Source of the DNA: SZUA-309 sp965232595
GTDB lineage: Bacteria > Pseudomonadota > Gammaproteobacteria > Pseudomonadales > Azotimanducaceae
Reading direction: 5' to 3'
NCBI GenBank assembly: GCA_965232595.1
Contig: OZ246983.1
Span: forward strand, 4,650,001 to 4,714,000
Length of the DNA: 64,000 nucleotides
In this document: piece by piece, positions 1 to 8,255 of the stretch
Layout of the letters: every line of letters begins with the position of its first letter
How positions within the stretch are numbered: position 1 is the first letter of the stretch
Notes under the pieces: generated by a model
The model's input: the letters and a program-made list of their open reading frames with translations, nothing else
Told to the model about the DNA's origin: nothing
The model's database searches: none
Made by a program: the position numbers and the translations under genes

Positions 1-207
1 GAGGCGATCGAAGAAGGCCGATTGGCCGGAAGCGGCAAAACCTGTCCTTTGCAGAGCCAGGAAGAGCCCGAGGAGTACCACGTGGTTTCCGCCGCGCCTG
101 AAGCGGTCAGCGCCTTCGTCATCAAGCACTTCGATGAGCTCTTCGATTCGTTCGATGAGGCGGTCTACACCCGTTCCAGACGCTTCCCTAGCGCAGATCC
201 CGAGTAA
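1..207 (+). CDS. C-terminal fragment of an unidentified protein
   Basis: The frame is open from the first base of the window and ends at TAA 205-207, so this is the last 68 codons of a gene that begins upstream. The visible tail is acidic, with two Phe-Asp-rich segments near the end (FDELFDSFDEAVY), and has no recognisable domain. It converges on the serine hydrolase gene, with only 7 bp between the two stops. I do not recognise the family. Coding status rests on the open frame and tight convergence only. Confidence 0.45.
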   Translation, partial: EAIEEGRLAGSGKTCPLQSQEEPEEYHVVSAAPEAVSAFVIKHFDELFDSFDEAVYTRSRRFPSADPE

Positions 208-214
208 TTCTGCT

Positions 215-1396
215 TCAGAGATGCTCAGCGATTGCGGCGTAGACGGCATCCAGGCGGTTGAAGTCCTCACCCCGCCCCGCGTGCTCCCAGGCGCTGTGCA
301 CGGCAATCACCAGGTTCTTCTCAGCGTTGATGTGGATGCCCTGGCCGAAAATGCCTGAGGCATTGTAGGTGCCGTCGGCGTTCAGCCACCAGAAGTACCC
401 ATAGCCCTCGTAGCCTCTGGACGGCGCGGTGGATGCCGCCATCCAGCCTTCCGGCAGCACCCGTGTCCCATCAGCCAGCACTCCGTCCGCCAGGGCGAAG
501 AGGCCAAGGCGGCCGTAGTCCCTGAGCGTGGCGTTGATGCAGCAGCCGCCGAACTCACCACCGGCCAGCTCGGTCAGCTGCCAGTAGGCATCCGCTTCCA
601 TGCCAAAAGGGCCCCAGACCTTGCTTTCCAGGTAGGTGGCGAGGTTGTTGCCGATCGCCGCCCTGAGCAGCGTGCCGGCCAGATTGGTTTCCGCCGTGTT
701 GTAGTTGAACCGCTCACCCGCCGGTGCCACCCGAGCCTTGCCGTTCAGGAAGTCGTAGAGCTCGATCGTTTCCCAGCTGGCGGTGGCCACGTCCGAGTTC
801 GGATCGGCATAGTCTTCATTCCACTCCAGACCGGACGCCATCTGCAGCAGGTTTTTGATGGAGGTCTCTGAATACGGAGAGCCGGCCAGCCGCGGCAGGT
901 AGTCGGCCACCTTCTCGTTGACGTTGTCGATGTAGCCATCCTGAACCGCCGCGCCAATCAGCATGGCAACCACCGACTTGGCGACGGAGAAAGACACCCA
1001 GCGGCTGTCCGCCGTGTTGCCGAGCCCGTAGCGCTCGTAGAGGATCTCGCCATCCTTGATCACCAGCAGGCCGGCGGTGTGATGCGCTTCGAAGTACTCG
1101 TCCAGCGTCATCGTTTCGGCACCGAGGTCCAATGGCAGCCCGCCCAGGTCCTGAAGGTTGACCGGCAGGGCCAGCGCTGAATCAGAAGCCTGAACTCTGC
1201 GGGTCGGCGCGATCTTCTCCATGTTCCGGAAGCCCACCACCTTGTCTTCCGGCCCCCAGAACAACGCTCCGTCCCGGTCAATGGAGCCGATTCTCTGGCC
1301 GTCCGCTGCGGGATCCAGGGTTGGCGCAAGATAGCTGTCGGCAAGAGCGAGGGTCGGCAGCAACAGGGCCGCCAGGCAGGCCAGCTTCAGTTTCAT
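215..1396 (-). CDS. secreted serine hydrolase, beta-lactamase (class C)/NylB-like family
   Basis: The 393-residue protein starts with a Sec signal peptide of about 19 residues (MKLKLACLAALLLPTLALA), so it is probably periplasmic. Ser137-Val-Ala-Lys140 is the SxxK nucleophile/base pair of the serine beta-lactamase fold. A Tyr-Asn-Thr near residue 232 fits the second catalytic motif, and the C-terminal HxG-like region (GQGIHINAEKN) lies where the third motif is expected. Length and motif spacing match 6-aminohexanoate-dimer hydrolase, EstB-type esterases and penicillin-binding-protein relatives. The substrate cannot be read from sequence; amide or ester hydrolysis is the family role. It is the last gene on this strand before the window edge and is separated from the carboxylase by 77 bp. 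Confidence 0.85.
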   Translation of the reverse strand: MKLKLACLAALLLPTLALADSYLAPTLDPAADGQRIGSIDRDGALFWGPEDKVVGFRNMEKIAPTRRVQASDSALALPVNLQDLGGLPLDLGAETMTLDEYFEAHHTAGLLVIKDGEILYERYGLGNTADSRWVSFSVAKSVVAMLIGAAVQDGYIDNVNEKVADYLPRLAGSPYSETSIKNLLQMASGLEWNEDYADPNSDVATASWETIELYDFLNGKARVAPAGERFNYNTAETNLAGTLLRAAIGNNLATYLESKVWGPFGMEADAYWQLTELAGGEFGGCCINATLRDYGRLGLFALADGVLADGTRVLPEGWMAASTAPSRGYEGYGYFWWLNADGTYNASGIFGQGIHINAEKNLVIAVHSAWEHAGRGEDFNRLDAVYAAIAEHL

Positions 1397-1473
1397 GAGG
1401 AACCTCCGGAAGTGAGCTTCCGGAGAAGATACGCGAAGGTTCCAGCGGCGTCAGCCGCCGGAACCGGCGTCGG

Positions 1474-4400
1474 CTAGACGGGCTTGACCACGAACAGCAG
1501 GTCGCCCTGGGTGACCTGCTGGCCCGTTGCCATGTTGATGCGGGTCACCTCGTACTCCCGCTCCGGGTCGTAGAGCACCGCATCGGTATTGAAGTCCTCG
1601 AGCTTCAGCGGCGTGAAGATCTTCATGGCTTCCAGCTGACCGATGGTATCCGACGCCTTGATCCTGGCGCCTACAGTGACGTACTCGGGTTCGGTCGGGG
1701 TCGGCGTGGTGTAGAAGATGGCCGTCGCCGGCGACAGCACCTTCAGCTCCTCGCTGTCCTCGATCCGGATGGCGTCGCTGTCGATCCCGCCGCTGACCTC
1801 GCCGGCGGAGGCGTCGATCTCGGCGATCAGGCTGTCCGAATCCGTTCGCTGCAGGAAGTCCGGCAGGTACCCGGTGTCGTAGATCCCCTTGTTGAACACA
1901 TCGTCGGCCAGCACCCGCTTCAGCAGCGGGATGTTGGTGCTGATGCCCTGAATCGTGATCCGGTCCAGATAGGCGAGCAGCTTAGCTACCGCAGACGGTC
2001 GGTCGGCCGCGTGCACGATGACCTGCGCCACCATGCTGTCGTAGAAGGGTGAGACGAACTTGCCCTCGCCAACGGTGGCGATGATCTCCACCCCTTCTTC
2101 TTCCGGGAAGCTGCAGGCCGTCACCTCACCCGGATGAGGCCGGAAGCTCAGGCTGCCGTCCGCGTTGGCCTGCACGCGCTCAGCGTTGACCCGCGCTTCG
2201 ATGGAATAGCCGTTCTGTTCCGGCTCCAGGTGAGCAATGGACTCGCCGGAAGCAATTCGAAACTGCTCGGCGACGATGTCGATGCCGGAGACCCACTCCG
2301 TCACCGGATGCTCCACCTGCAGCCGGGTATTCATCTCCATGAAGTACACGGCCTCATTGGCCACGTCGTAGATGAACTCGACGGTACCGGCGCCGACGTA
2401 GCCTACCTCGTTGGCCAGTGCCGCCGTGCTCTTGAAAACGGTCTCACGCAGCGCGTCCGGCAGCATGGTCGAATCGGACTCTTCGAACACTTTCTGCTTG
2501 TCACGCTGCACGCTGCAGTCGCGCAGGCCCAGCACCTTGGTGTTGCCATGAGTATCGCGCAGCAGCTGCACCTCGATGTGGCGCAACGCCGTCACATACT
2601 TTTCGAGGTAAACGTCGCCGTTACCGAAGGCGGCCCGCGCTTCCACGGTGACGCGCTGAAACAGCTCGTGGAACTCGTCGGCCTGCTCCACCACCTGGAT
2701 ACCCTTGCCACCACCACCGTGGACGGCCTTGATCAGCACCGGGTAGCCGATGTCTTCTGCCACCCGGGCCGCGCTGTCCACGTCGGTGAGAATACCGTGG
2801 CTGCCCGGGACAACCGGGACGTTCAGGCGCAACGCCGTGTTGATGGCGTTTGACTTGTTGCCCATGGTTTCCATGCTGGCAACCGGCGGGCCGATGAAGT
2901 TGATGCCGTGGCTGCGGATCAGCTCGGCGAAGCCGGAGTTCTCCGACAGGAAGCCGATGCCCGGGTGCAGCGAGTCCACCCCTTCCAGCTCAGCCACCCG
3001 GAGCACGCTCATGGCGTTCAGATAGCTCTCGTCCGGCGTGTTGCCGCCGATGCAGATGAGCTGATCGGTGTCGCGCAGCATGTCTACGGATACCGACTCC
3101 ATGTCCGGGTCGGACTGCACGAGCACGACCTGAACATCGTTCTTCTGGGCAATCCGGATCAGCTTCACTGCCGTGCAGCCGCGCGCGTGAATGAGCGTCT
3201 TGCGCGTCGGCCGGATCAGATCCTGGTCCGTATAGCGGGGCCGATGCGCCACCACCACCGGCCGCTCCTGGCTGAGCACGCCGGAGACCACCCGCGACAC
3301 CACATCCTCGACAGACTCCTGAGCCAGCGGAATGTCCGCATCGATCTCGCGCAGCCTGCCATCCAGCTCCGGATGGAACGGATGCTTGACCAGCCCCTGC
3401 ATGGCACCCGGATCCTGGGACAGGTAGTTGGACAGAATGGAGTTCAACGGCAGGTTCGACGGCACCACGAGCTGGCCCGCAAAGGGCATGGCGGTGCCTG
3501 AGAAGTAATAGGTCTGCACCAGCGGATGGGTCACGAAGCTCGCCTGCGCGCCCCCGGTGCAATCGCCGTAGCCGAACACGATCACCGGCAGGTCGTGGTC
3601 CCTGACAAACCGGGTCACGCGATCGTTCACCGCCGCCATGGAGAACAGCGCGCCCGCGCCCTCCTTGGTCTGCATGCCGCCGGAGGAGATGAAGCAGATC
3701 ACCGGCAGGTGCTGCTCGGCGCACTCAACCAGCAGCTTGCAGAATTTCTCGGCGCTCGCCATGTCGAACGAGCCTGCCTGGAAATCGACGTTCGAGATCA
3801 GGATGCCGGCCCGGATGCTGCGATCGCCGACGTCGAAGTCGCCGATCCCGGCAATCATCCCGCAGGGGGCGTTGTTTTTCGCCAGGGCCTGCTCGATGGA
3901 CATCCGGAAACCCGGGAAGCTGCGCGGATCGGAGCTGAGAAGATCGGCGTAGTGCTCCTCGAAGTTTTTCACGTAGCGATCGATGAACTTCTGATAGCCG
4001 GTCTGCTTCTGGTTCTTGATGTCACGGAGCACGTTCTGCATGCGCAGATCGCGGTAGGCCATGTTCAGCCGGTTCCAGAAGTCCTTGCGCCGACCGATGT
4101 TCTTCGGCGCGATCCGGCCCTGGTAGTTCTTTCCTTCCCGCTCAGATTGGATGTAGGACAGCAGCAGCGATTCGAACAGGTGCGTGACCACCACGAACAG
4201 CGCGTCTGAGAGGTGCGGGAATGCAACCTTTTTCCACTCTTCCACAGCACGGAAGAAGTCCGTGTTCTTCGACATCCGCTGGATCCGGAGGTACCAGTCG
4301 GTCATCTGCTCCAGCAGCACGGCTTCCCGCACCGCGGCCGACTCGCCCGCCAGATCATCACCGCCCAGCGTCACGCCGCTGGCGGCAAACGCCATGGTGG

Positions 4401-6321
4401 TCTGCACCAGCTTCGCCAGCGACTCCTTCGACAGCGCCTGGGAGGCCTGCGCTTCCTCGGCGATACCGTCCAGGTTGGCGATGATCTGATCGTAGACGGA
4501 GTCGAACAGCAGCAGGTTCTCGCACTCGCGGATGAAGTCGGCTCTGAGCTCGTCTTCCACCAGTACGTCGAGCACGGTCATGTCGCTGAAGGCCACCACC
4601 GGCCGGGCCGATGCGGCCGGTCGGATCAGGCCGCTGAACGTGCTGGCGAGCTGGGCGCGATTCGCCGCCAGCGTCGCTTCCCCGGCCTCACTGAGGCTGG
4701 CGCCGCCGGTGATGGCCAGATTCAGCTCCACCGTCAGCTGGGTGCGCAGATATTGCTCGGACTTGTCCTCGGTGTCGCCGGCGTCCGAAAGCAGCTTGCG
4801 CCCTTCGTGCGAGAAGCTCTCCCGCAGCCTGGTCCGCAGCTCCGACGCACGAATGGCCTCGAGCAGCAGCCGCGGGTCTTCGATGTCGTTGAGCTGGAGG
4901 ATCTGCCGGATGTCCTGCGGGTTGGCCAGGTAGTCCTTGAGCGCCCTCAGGTTGCCGACTGCCTCCGCTTTCCAGCGGTTGTAGAGGAAGATGCCGACGC
5001 TGGACAACAGGGCTGCCCGGGCCTCTTCGTAGTTTTTCTTCGGCTCGCCGAACAGCAGCTGGGCAATGCGGCCTCGCTCGTCGTGCACCGCCTGCTTCTT
5101 CTCGTTGTAGTTCTTCCAGGCCTTGGACAAGGCGTCGTCGTAGACGACCCGATCCGGATCCTGCAGCCACTTGAGGAAGGTCTGGCGGCGCTCGAGCTCA
5201 GCCCGCTTGTCCAGCTCTCCTTTCGGCAGCTCCTGGTTGGAGAGCCGGCCGTACTGCGACGTGGAGGTGGCTTTGATCCGCTGCCGGACCTTCAGGTAGC
5301 GCAGGTAGCGGAAGGCCACGCCGAACACGTTCAGGTACTCGGTCGGGTTCCGTGACAGCTTCAGCGCCGCGTTGGTCTGCATGCGCTTCAGGTTCTCGGA
5401 CGGATTCAGGAACCGCTGCAGGCTCTGCCGGTAGTGATCGAGAATGTACGGGTTGTTGGCAACGAACTCCTGACAGCTCATCTCGACCCGCGAGATGCCG
5501 GCGATGATCGCCGCCCGCAGGTTCGCCACATCGCTGTCCGAGGGCGAGTAGTCGATGACGCCATCGATGTTGCCCTGCTCGTAGAGCTCGTAAGCACCCA
5601 GGCCCACGTACTTGGCGCACTCCTGCCAGGAGAGGTTCAGGCGCCGGGCGATGCTGGCGAGAGATTTCGGCTGGATGGTGCTGAAGACGCTGTCCCGGAG
5701 CGCCAGGATCATGTTGCTGGCCGCCAGCGGGATCGCCCCGCCGGAGTAGCCGAGGCCGTAGACGATGCCAACGTTCGGCACGTCGACGTTGCTTGCTTCA
5801 GCGATAAGCCGGGAAATGCTGTGCGCCTGGTTGTCCCGGTTCGCCTCTTCCTTAGCGTCTGCCCCGGGGGTGTCCATCAGGGTGACGATGGGAATGGCCC
5901 GGCGCGAGTACTGGCGCATGCGATCGGCGGCCATCAGGTGGTGCGCGGGTCCCCACTCGCCGTTCCGGTAGGAGCGGTCCTGGGCGATGAAGCCGACCTG
6001 CCGGAGCTCCCCGGCAAAATCCATCTCCACCACAGCGGCGTAAAAAGAGCCGTCCGCCACCTCATCGCTGATCCGGCCAAGCTGGCGAATCACCTCAGGG
6101 GCGGGAACGCGGCCCGGATCTTCCGCTGCCGCAACCACGGCCTCGATGTAGGAATCCACGTCCAGCCGGCCGAGGTGCTCGACCCGGCGAAAGATCTCCT
6201 GCTTGCCGAGGCAACCCGGCAGCAGCTCGTCGCTTTCCGTGCTGGGGAATAGGGAGAAGTCCTGGGCCAGACTCTCTGCGATCAGATAGAGTCTGTCTCC
6301 TTCTTGAAGCTGCTTATCCAC
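1474..6321 (-). CDS. single-chain acyl-CoA carboxylase: CT-alpha-like, CT-beta-like, biotin carboxylase and biotinyl domains
   Basis: The 1615-residue protein combines every activity of a biotin-dependent acyl-CoA carboxylase. Residues about 90-330 look like a carboxyltransferase half with an AccA-type glycine-rich core (GLGYSGGAIPLA). Residues 350-790 form a long, mostly helical linker. Residues 800-1015 are the other carboxyltransferase half (ISSGGMQTKEGAGALFSM). Residues 1040-1495 are an ATP-grasp biotin carboxylase with the HGGGGKG loop near 1201, DCSVQRDKQKV and MEMNTRLQVEHPVTE. The C-terminal biotinyl domain carries EAMKI, with Lys1567 the biotinylation site. The order CT-CT-BC-BCCP is the reverse of eukaryotic ACC (BC-BCCP-CT). 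Acetyl-CoA or another short acyl-CoA is the likely substrate, but specificity is not readable. The ATG start lies 149 bp from divergent moaB. Confidence 0.9.
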   Translation of the reverse strand: MDKQLQEGDRLYLIAESLAQDFSLFPSTESDELLPGCLGKQEIFRRVEHLGRLDVDSYIEAVVAAAEDPGRVPAPEVIRQLGRISDEVADGSFYAAVVEMDFAGELRQVGFIAQDRSYRNGEWGPAHHLMAADRMRQYSRRAIPIVTLMDTPGADAKEEANRDNQAHSISRLIAEASNVDVPNVGIVYGLGYSGGAIPLAASNMILALRDSVFSTIQPKSLASIARRLNLSWQECAKYVGLGAYELYEQGNIDGVIDYSPSDSDVANLRAAIIAGISRVEMSCQEFVANNPYILDHYRQSLQRFLNPSENLKRMQTNAALKLSRNPTEYLNVFGVAFRYLRYLKVRQRIKATSTSQYGRLSNQELPKGELDKRAELERRQTFLKWLQDPDRVVYDDALSKAWKNYNEKKQAVHDERGRIAQLLFGEPKKNYEEARAALLSSVGIFLYNRWKAEAVGNLRALKDYLANPQDIRQILQLNDIEDPRLLLEAIRASELRTRLRESFSHEGRKLLSDAGDTEDKSEQYLRTQLTVELNLAITGGASLSEAGEATLAANRAQLASTFSGLIRPAASARPVVAFSDMTVLDVLVEDELRADFIRECENLLLFDSVYDQIIANLDGIAEEAQASQALSKESLAKLVQTTMAFAASGVTLGGDDLAGESAAVREAVLLEQMTDWYLRIQRMSKNTDFFRAVEEWKKVAFPHLSDALFVVVTHLFESLLLSYIQSEREGKNYQGRIAPKNIGRRKDFWNRLNMAYRDLRMQNVLRDIKNQKQTGYQKFIDRYVKNFEEHYADLLSSDPRSFPGFRMSIEQALAKNNAPCGMIAGIGDFDVGDRSIRAGILISNVDFQAGSFDMASAEKFCKLLVECAEQHLPVICFISSGGMQTKEGAGALFSMAAVNDRVTRFVRDHDLPVIVFGYGDCTGGAQASFVTHPLVQTYYFSGTAMPFAGQLVVPSNLPLNSILSNYLSQDPGAMQGLVKHPFHPELDGRLREIDADIPLAQESVEDVVSRVVSGVLSQERPVVVAHRPRYTDQDLIRPTRKTLIHARGCTAVKLIRIAQKNDVQVVLVQSDPDMESVSVDMLRDTDQLICIGGNTPDESYLNAMSVLRVAELEGVDSLHPGIGFLSENSGFAELIRSHGINFIGPPVASMETMGNKSNAINTALRLNVPVVPGSHGILTDVDSAARVAEDIGYPVLIKAVHGGGGKGIQVVEQADEFHELFQRVTVEARAAFGNGDVYLEKYVTALRHIEVQLLRDTHGNTKVLGLRDCSVQRDKQKVFEESDSTMLPDALRETVFKSTAALANEVGYVGAGTVEFIYDVANEAVYFMEMNTRLQVEHPVTEWVSGIDIVAEQFRIASGESIAHLEPEQNGYSIEARVNAERVQANADGSLSFRPHPGEVTACSFPEEEGVEIIATVGEGKFVSPFYDSMVAQVIVHAADRPSAVAKLLAYLDRITIQGISTNIPLLKRVLADDVFNKGIYDTGYLPDFLQRTDSDSLIAEIDASAGEVSGGIDSDAIRIEDSEELKVLSPATAIFYTTPTPTEPEYVTVGARIKASDTIGQLEAMKIFTPLKLEDFNTDAVLYDPEREYEVTRINMATGQQVTQGDLLFVVKPV

Positions 6322-6351
6322 GGGCGAAACTACGGGTTAAAATTCGCCGGT

Positions 6352-6380
6352 ACTCTAGCCACTTGCCTCTCCGAAGGCAA
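6352..6380 (-). promoter_or_regulatory. candidate sigma70 promoter of the carboxylase gene
   Basis: On the minus strand, TTGCCT (6380-6375) and TAGAGT (6357-6352) are separated by 17 nt. Each hexamer matches four of six consensus positions. The site sits 31 bp upstream of the carboxylase ATG in the divergent moaB/carboxylase intergenic region. The -35 is also one arm of the inverted repeat TTGCC-N8-GGCAA at 6363-6380. Confidence 0.35.
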
Positions 6381-6470
6381 TGCAGATGCGGCCAAACTCC
6401 GGTCTGGTTCGCATCCTAAGTCGCGGAAATACAAGCAAAAACTCAATCAGAACCCCGGAAACCACTCGCT

Positions 6471-6974
6471 ATGACAGCATTGAACTGCGCCGTACTGACC
6501 ATATCTGACAGCCGAACCCTCAAGGAGGACACCTCCGGGGCCCTGCTGGCCGAACTGATCGCCGAGGATGGCCATCAGCTGGCGGACCGCAACCTGGTCC
6601 GGGACGACGTCTACCAGGTGCGGGCGGTGGTGTCGGGATGGATCGCAGATCCGGAGGTTCAGGTGGTGGTCAGCACCGGCGGCACCGGCTTCACGGGCCG
6701 GGACAGCACCCCGGAGGCGCTGATGCCGCTGTTCGATAAGACCATCGACGGCTTCGGCGAGCTGTTCCGCCAGGTCTCTTACGAGGAGATAGGCGCCTCT
6801 ACCATCCAGTCCCGCTGCGTAGGCGGCCTCGCCAACGCCACGCTGATCTTCGCGTTGCCGGGCTCCTCGAACGCGGTGCGCACCGGCTGGGAGAAAATCC
6901 TGCGGCCGCAGCTCGATATCAACACCCGTCCCTGCAACTTCGTGGAGCTCATCCCCCGCCTGCTGGAGCGCTGA
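6471..6974 (+). CDS. moaB: molybdenum cofactor biosynthesis protein MoaB
   Basis: The protein has 167 residues, the normal MoaB length. The MoaB/Mog fold is shown by the N-terminal AVLTISDSRT segment, the STGGTGFTGRDSTPEA phosphate-binding signature and the ALPGSSNAV motif near the C-terminus. MoaB/Mog proteins bind molybdopterin and, in the Mog branch, adenylate it before molybdate insertion. Only MoaB-type similarity is claimed here. It stands alone, divergent from the carboxylase. The window also holds a Moco enzyme, msrP, at 15.4 kb, but there is no direct operon link. Confidence 0.93.
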   Translation: MTALNCAVLTISDSRTLKEDTSGALLAELIAEDGHQLADRNLVRDDVYQVRAVVSGWIADPEVQVVVSTGGTGFTGRDSTPEALMPLFDKTIDGFGELFRQVSYEEIGASTIQSRCVGGLANATLIFALPGSSNAVRTGWEKILRPQLDINTRPCNFVELIPRLLER

Positions 6975-7094
6975 TGGGACCCGCTTCACAGCCTGCGGCT
7001 CGGCGGACCGTCAGCTGGCCGATCGAGGCCTGACAGGGCGAGTCAGCGCCGGTTAGAATGCCCGGCTGAAGCTGAAGAAGATGAGACCCTGCCG

Positions 7095-8255
7095 GTGAGT
7101 GACAACGTCTACGTTCTGGGCGCTGCCCGGACCCCTATTGGCTCTTTTCAGGGTGCGCTCTCGAAGCAGAGCGCACCGGACCTCGGCGCTCACGCGATCC
7201 GGGCGGCGGTTGCCGCCTCCGGCCTCGATGGCGACAGCGTCGATGAGGTGATCATGGGCAACGTGATCAGCGCCGGCCTGAAGCAGGCGCCCGCCCGCCA
7301 GGCCATGCGCAGCGCCGGCCTGGCCGACAGCATTCACGCGCTCACCGTGAACAAGGTCTGCGGCTCCGGCATGAAGGCGACCATGCTTGGTCACGACCTG
7401 ATCCGGGCCGGCAGCGCCGGCGTGGTGATCACCGGCGGCATGGAGAGCATGACCAACGCGCCGTACCTGCTGACCAAGGCGCGGGCCGGTCAGCGCATGG
7501 GCCACGGCCAGATGTTCGACAGCATGTTCACGGACGGGCTCGAGGACGCGGAAACCGGCGGCTCCATGGGCACGTTTGCCCAATCCACCGCAGACGACTA
7601 TCAGCTCACCCGGGAGGCCATGGACGAGTACGCCATCGGCTCGCTCGAGCGGGCCCGCGCCGCCATCAACGACGGCCAGCTGACCGACGAGATCGCCGCC
7701 ATGGAGATCGACGGCCAGACCGTCAGTGAGGACGAGCAGCCGGGCCGGGCAAAGATCGAAAAGATCCCGACCTTGCGACCTGCCTTCAAAGCGGACGGCA
7801 CCATCACCGCAGCCAACTCCAGCTCCATCTCCGACGGCGCTTCTGCCCTGGTGCTCTGCGGCGACGAGGCGCTGAACGGCAACGCGCCGCTGGCCCGGAT
7901 CGTCGGCCACAGCACCCATTCCCAGCATCCCAGCGAGTTCACCATCGCCCCGGTCGGGGCGATCGGCAAGCTGCTGGCGAAGCTCGGCTGGTCCGCGGAC
8001 GATGTGGACCTCTTCGAGATCAACGAAGCGTTCGCCATGGTCACCATGCTGGCGATCTCCGAGCTGAACCTGGACCCGGAGCGGGTCAACATCTACGGCG
8101 GCGCCTGCGCTCAGGGGCACCCGATCGGCTCTACCGGCTCCCGCCTCATCGTCACGCTGGCGCACGCCATGCAGCGGCTGAACCTGAAACGAGGCATCGC
8201 CGCACTCTGCATCGGCGGCGGTGAGGCAACGGCCGTGGCGCTCAGCCGCGAATGA
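7095..8255 (+). CDS. acetyl-CoA acetyltransferase (thiolase)
   Basis: The 386-residue thiolase condenses or cleaves acyl-CoA units in the cytoplasm. The acylated nucleophile is Cys89 in NKVCGSGMKA. Downstream are the NEAFA motif, the catalytic histidine in GGACAQGHPIGSTGSR, and the second cysteine in ALCIGGGEATA at the C-terminus. The start is GTG; the ATG at 7081 meets a stop after five codons. The stop overlaps the fabY start as ATGA (8252-8255), so the two are translationally coupled, tying this thiolase to an acyl-chain initiation enzyme. A biosynthetic acetoacetyl-CoA thiolase is likely, but a degradative one cannot be excluded. Confidence 0.93.
   Translation: MSDNVYVLGAARTPIGSFQGALSKQSAPDLGAHAIRAAVAASGLDGDSVDEVIMGNVISAGLKQAPARQAMRSAGLADSIHALTVNKVCGSGMKATMLGHDLIRAGSAGVVITGGMESMTNAPYLLTKARAGQRMGHGQMFDSMFTDGLEDAETGGSMGTFAQSTADDYQLTREAMDEYAIGSLERARAAINDGQLTDEIAAMEIDGQTVSEDEQPGRAKIEKIPTLRPAFKADGTITAANSSSISDGASALVLCGDEALNGNAPLARIVGHSTHSQHPSEFTIAPVGAIGKLLAKLGWSADDVDLFEINEAFAMVTMLAISELNLDPERVNIYGGACAQGHPIGSTGSRLIVTLAHAMQRLNLKRGIAALCIGGGEATAVALSRE

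Noticed and set aside
4213..5355. A 380-codon plus-strand frame within the carboxylase gene
   Set aside because: It is antisense to the linker region of the carboxylase, compositionally biased and lacks motifs.
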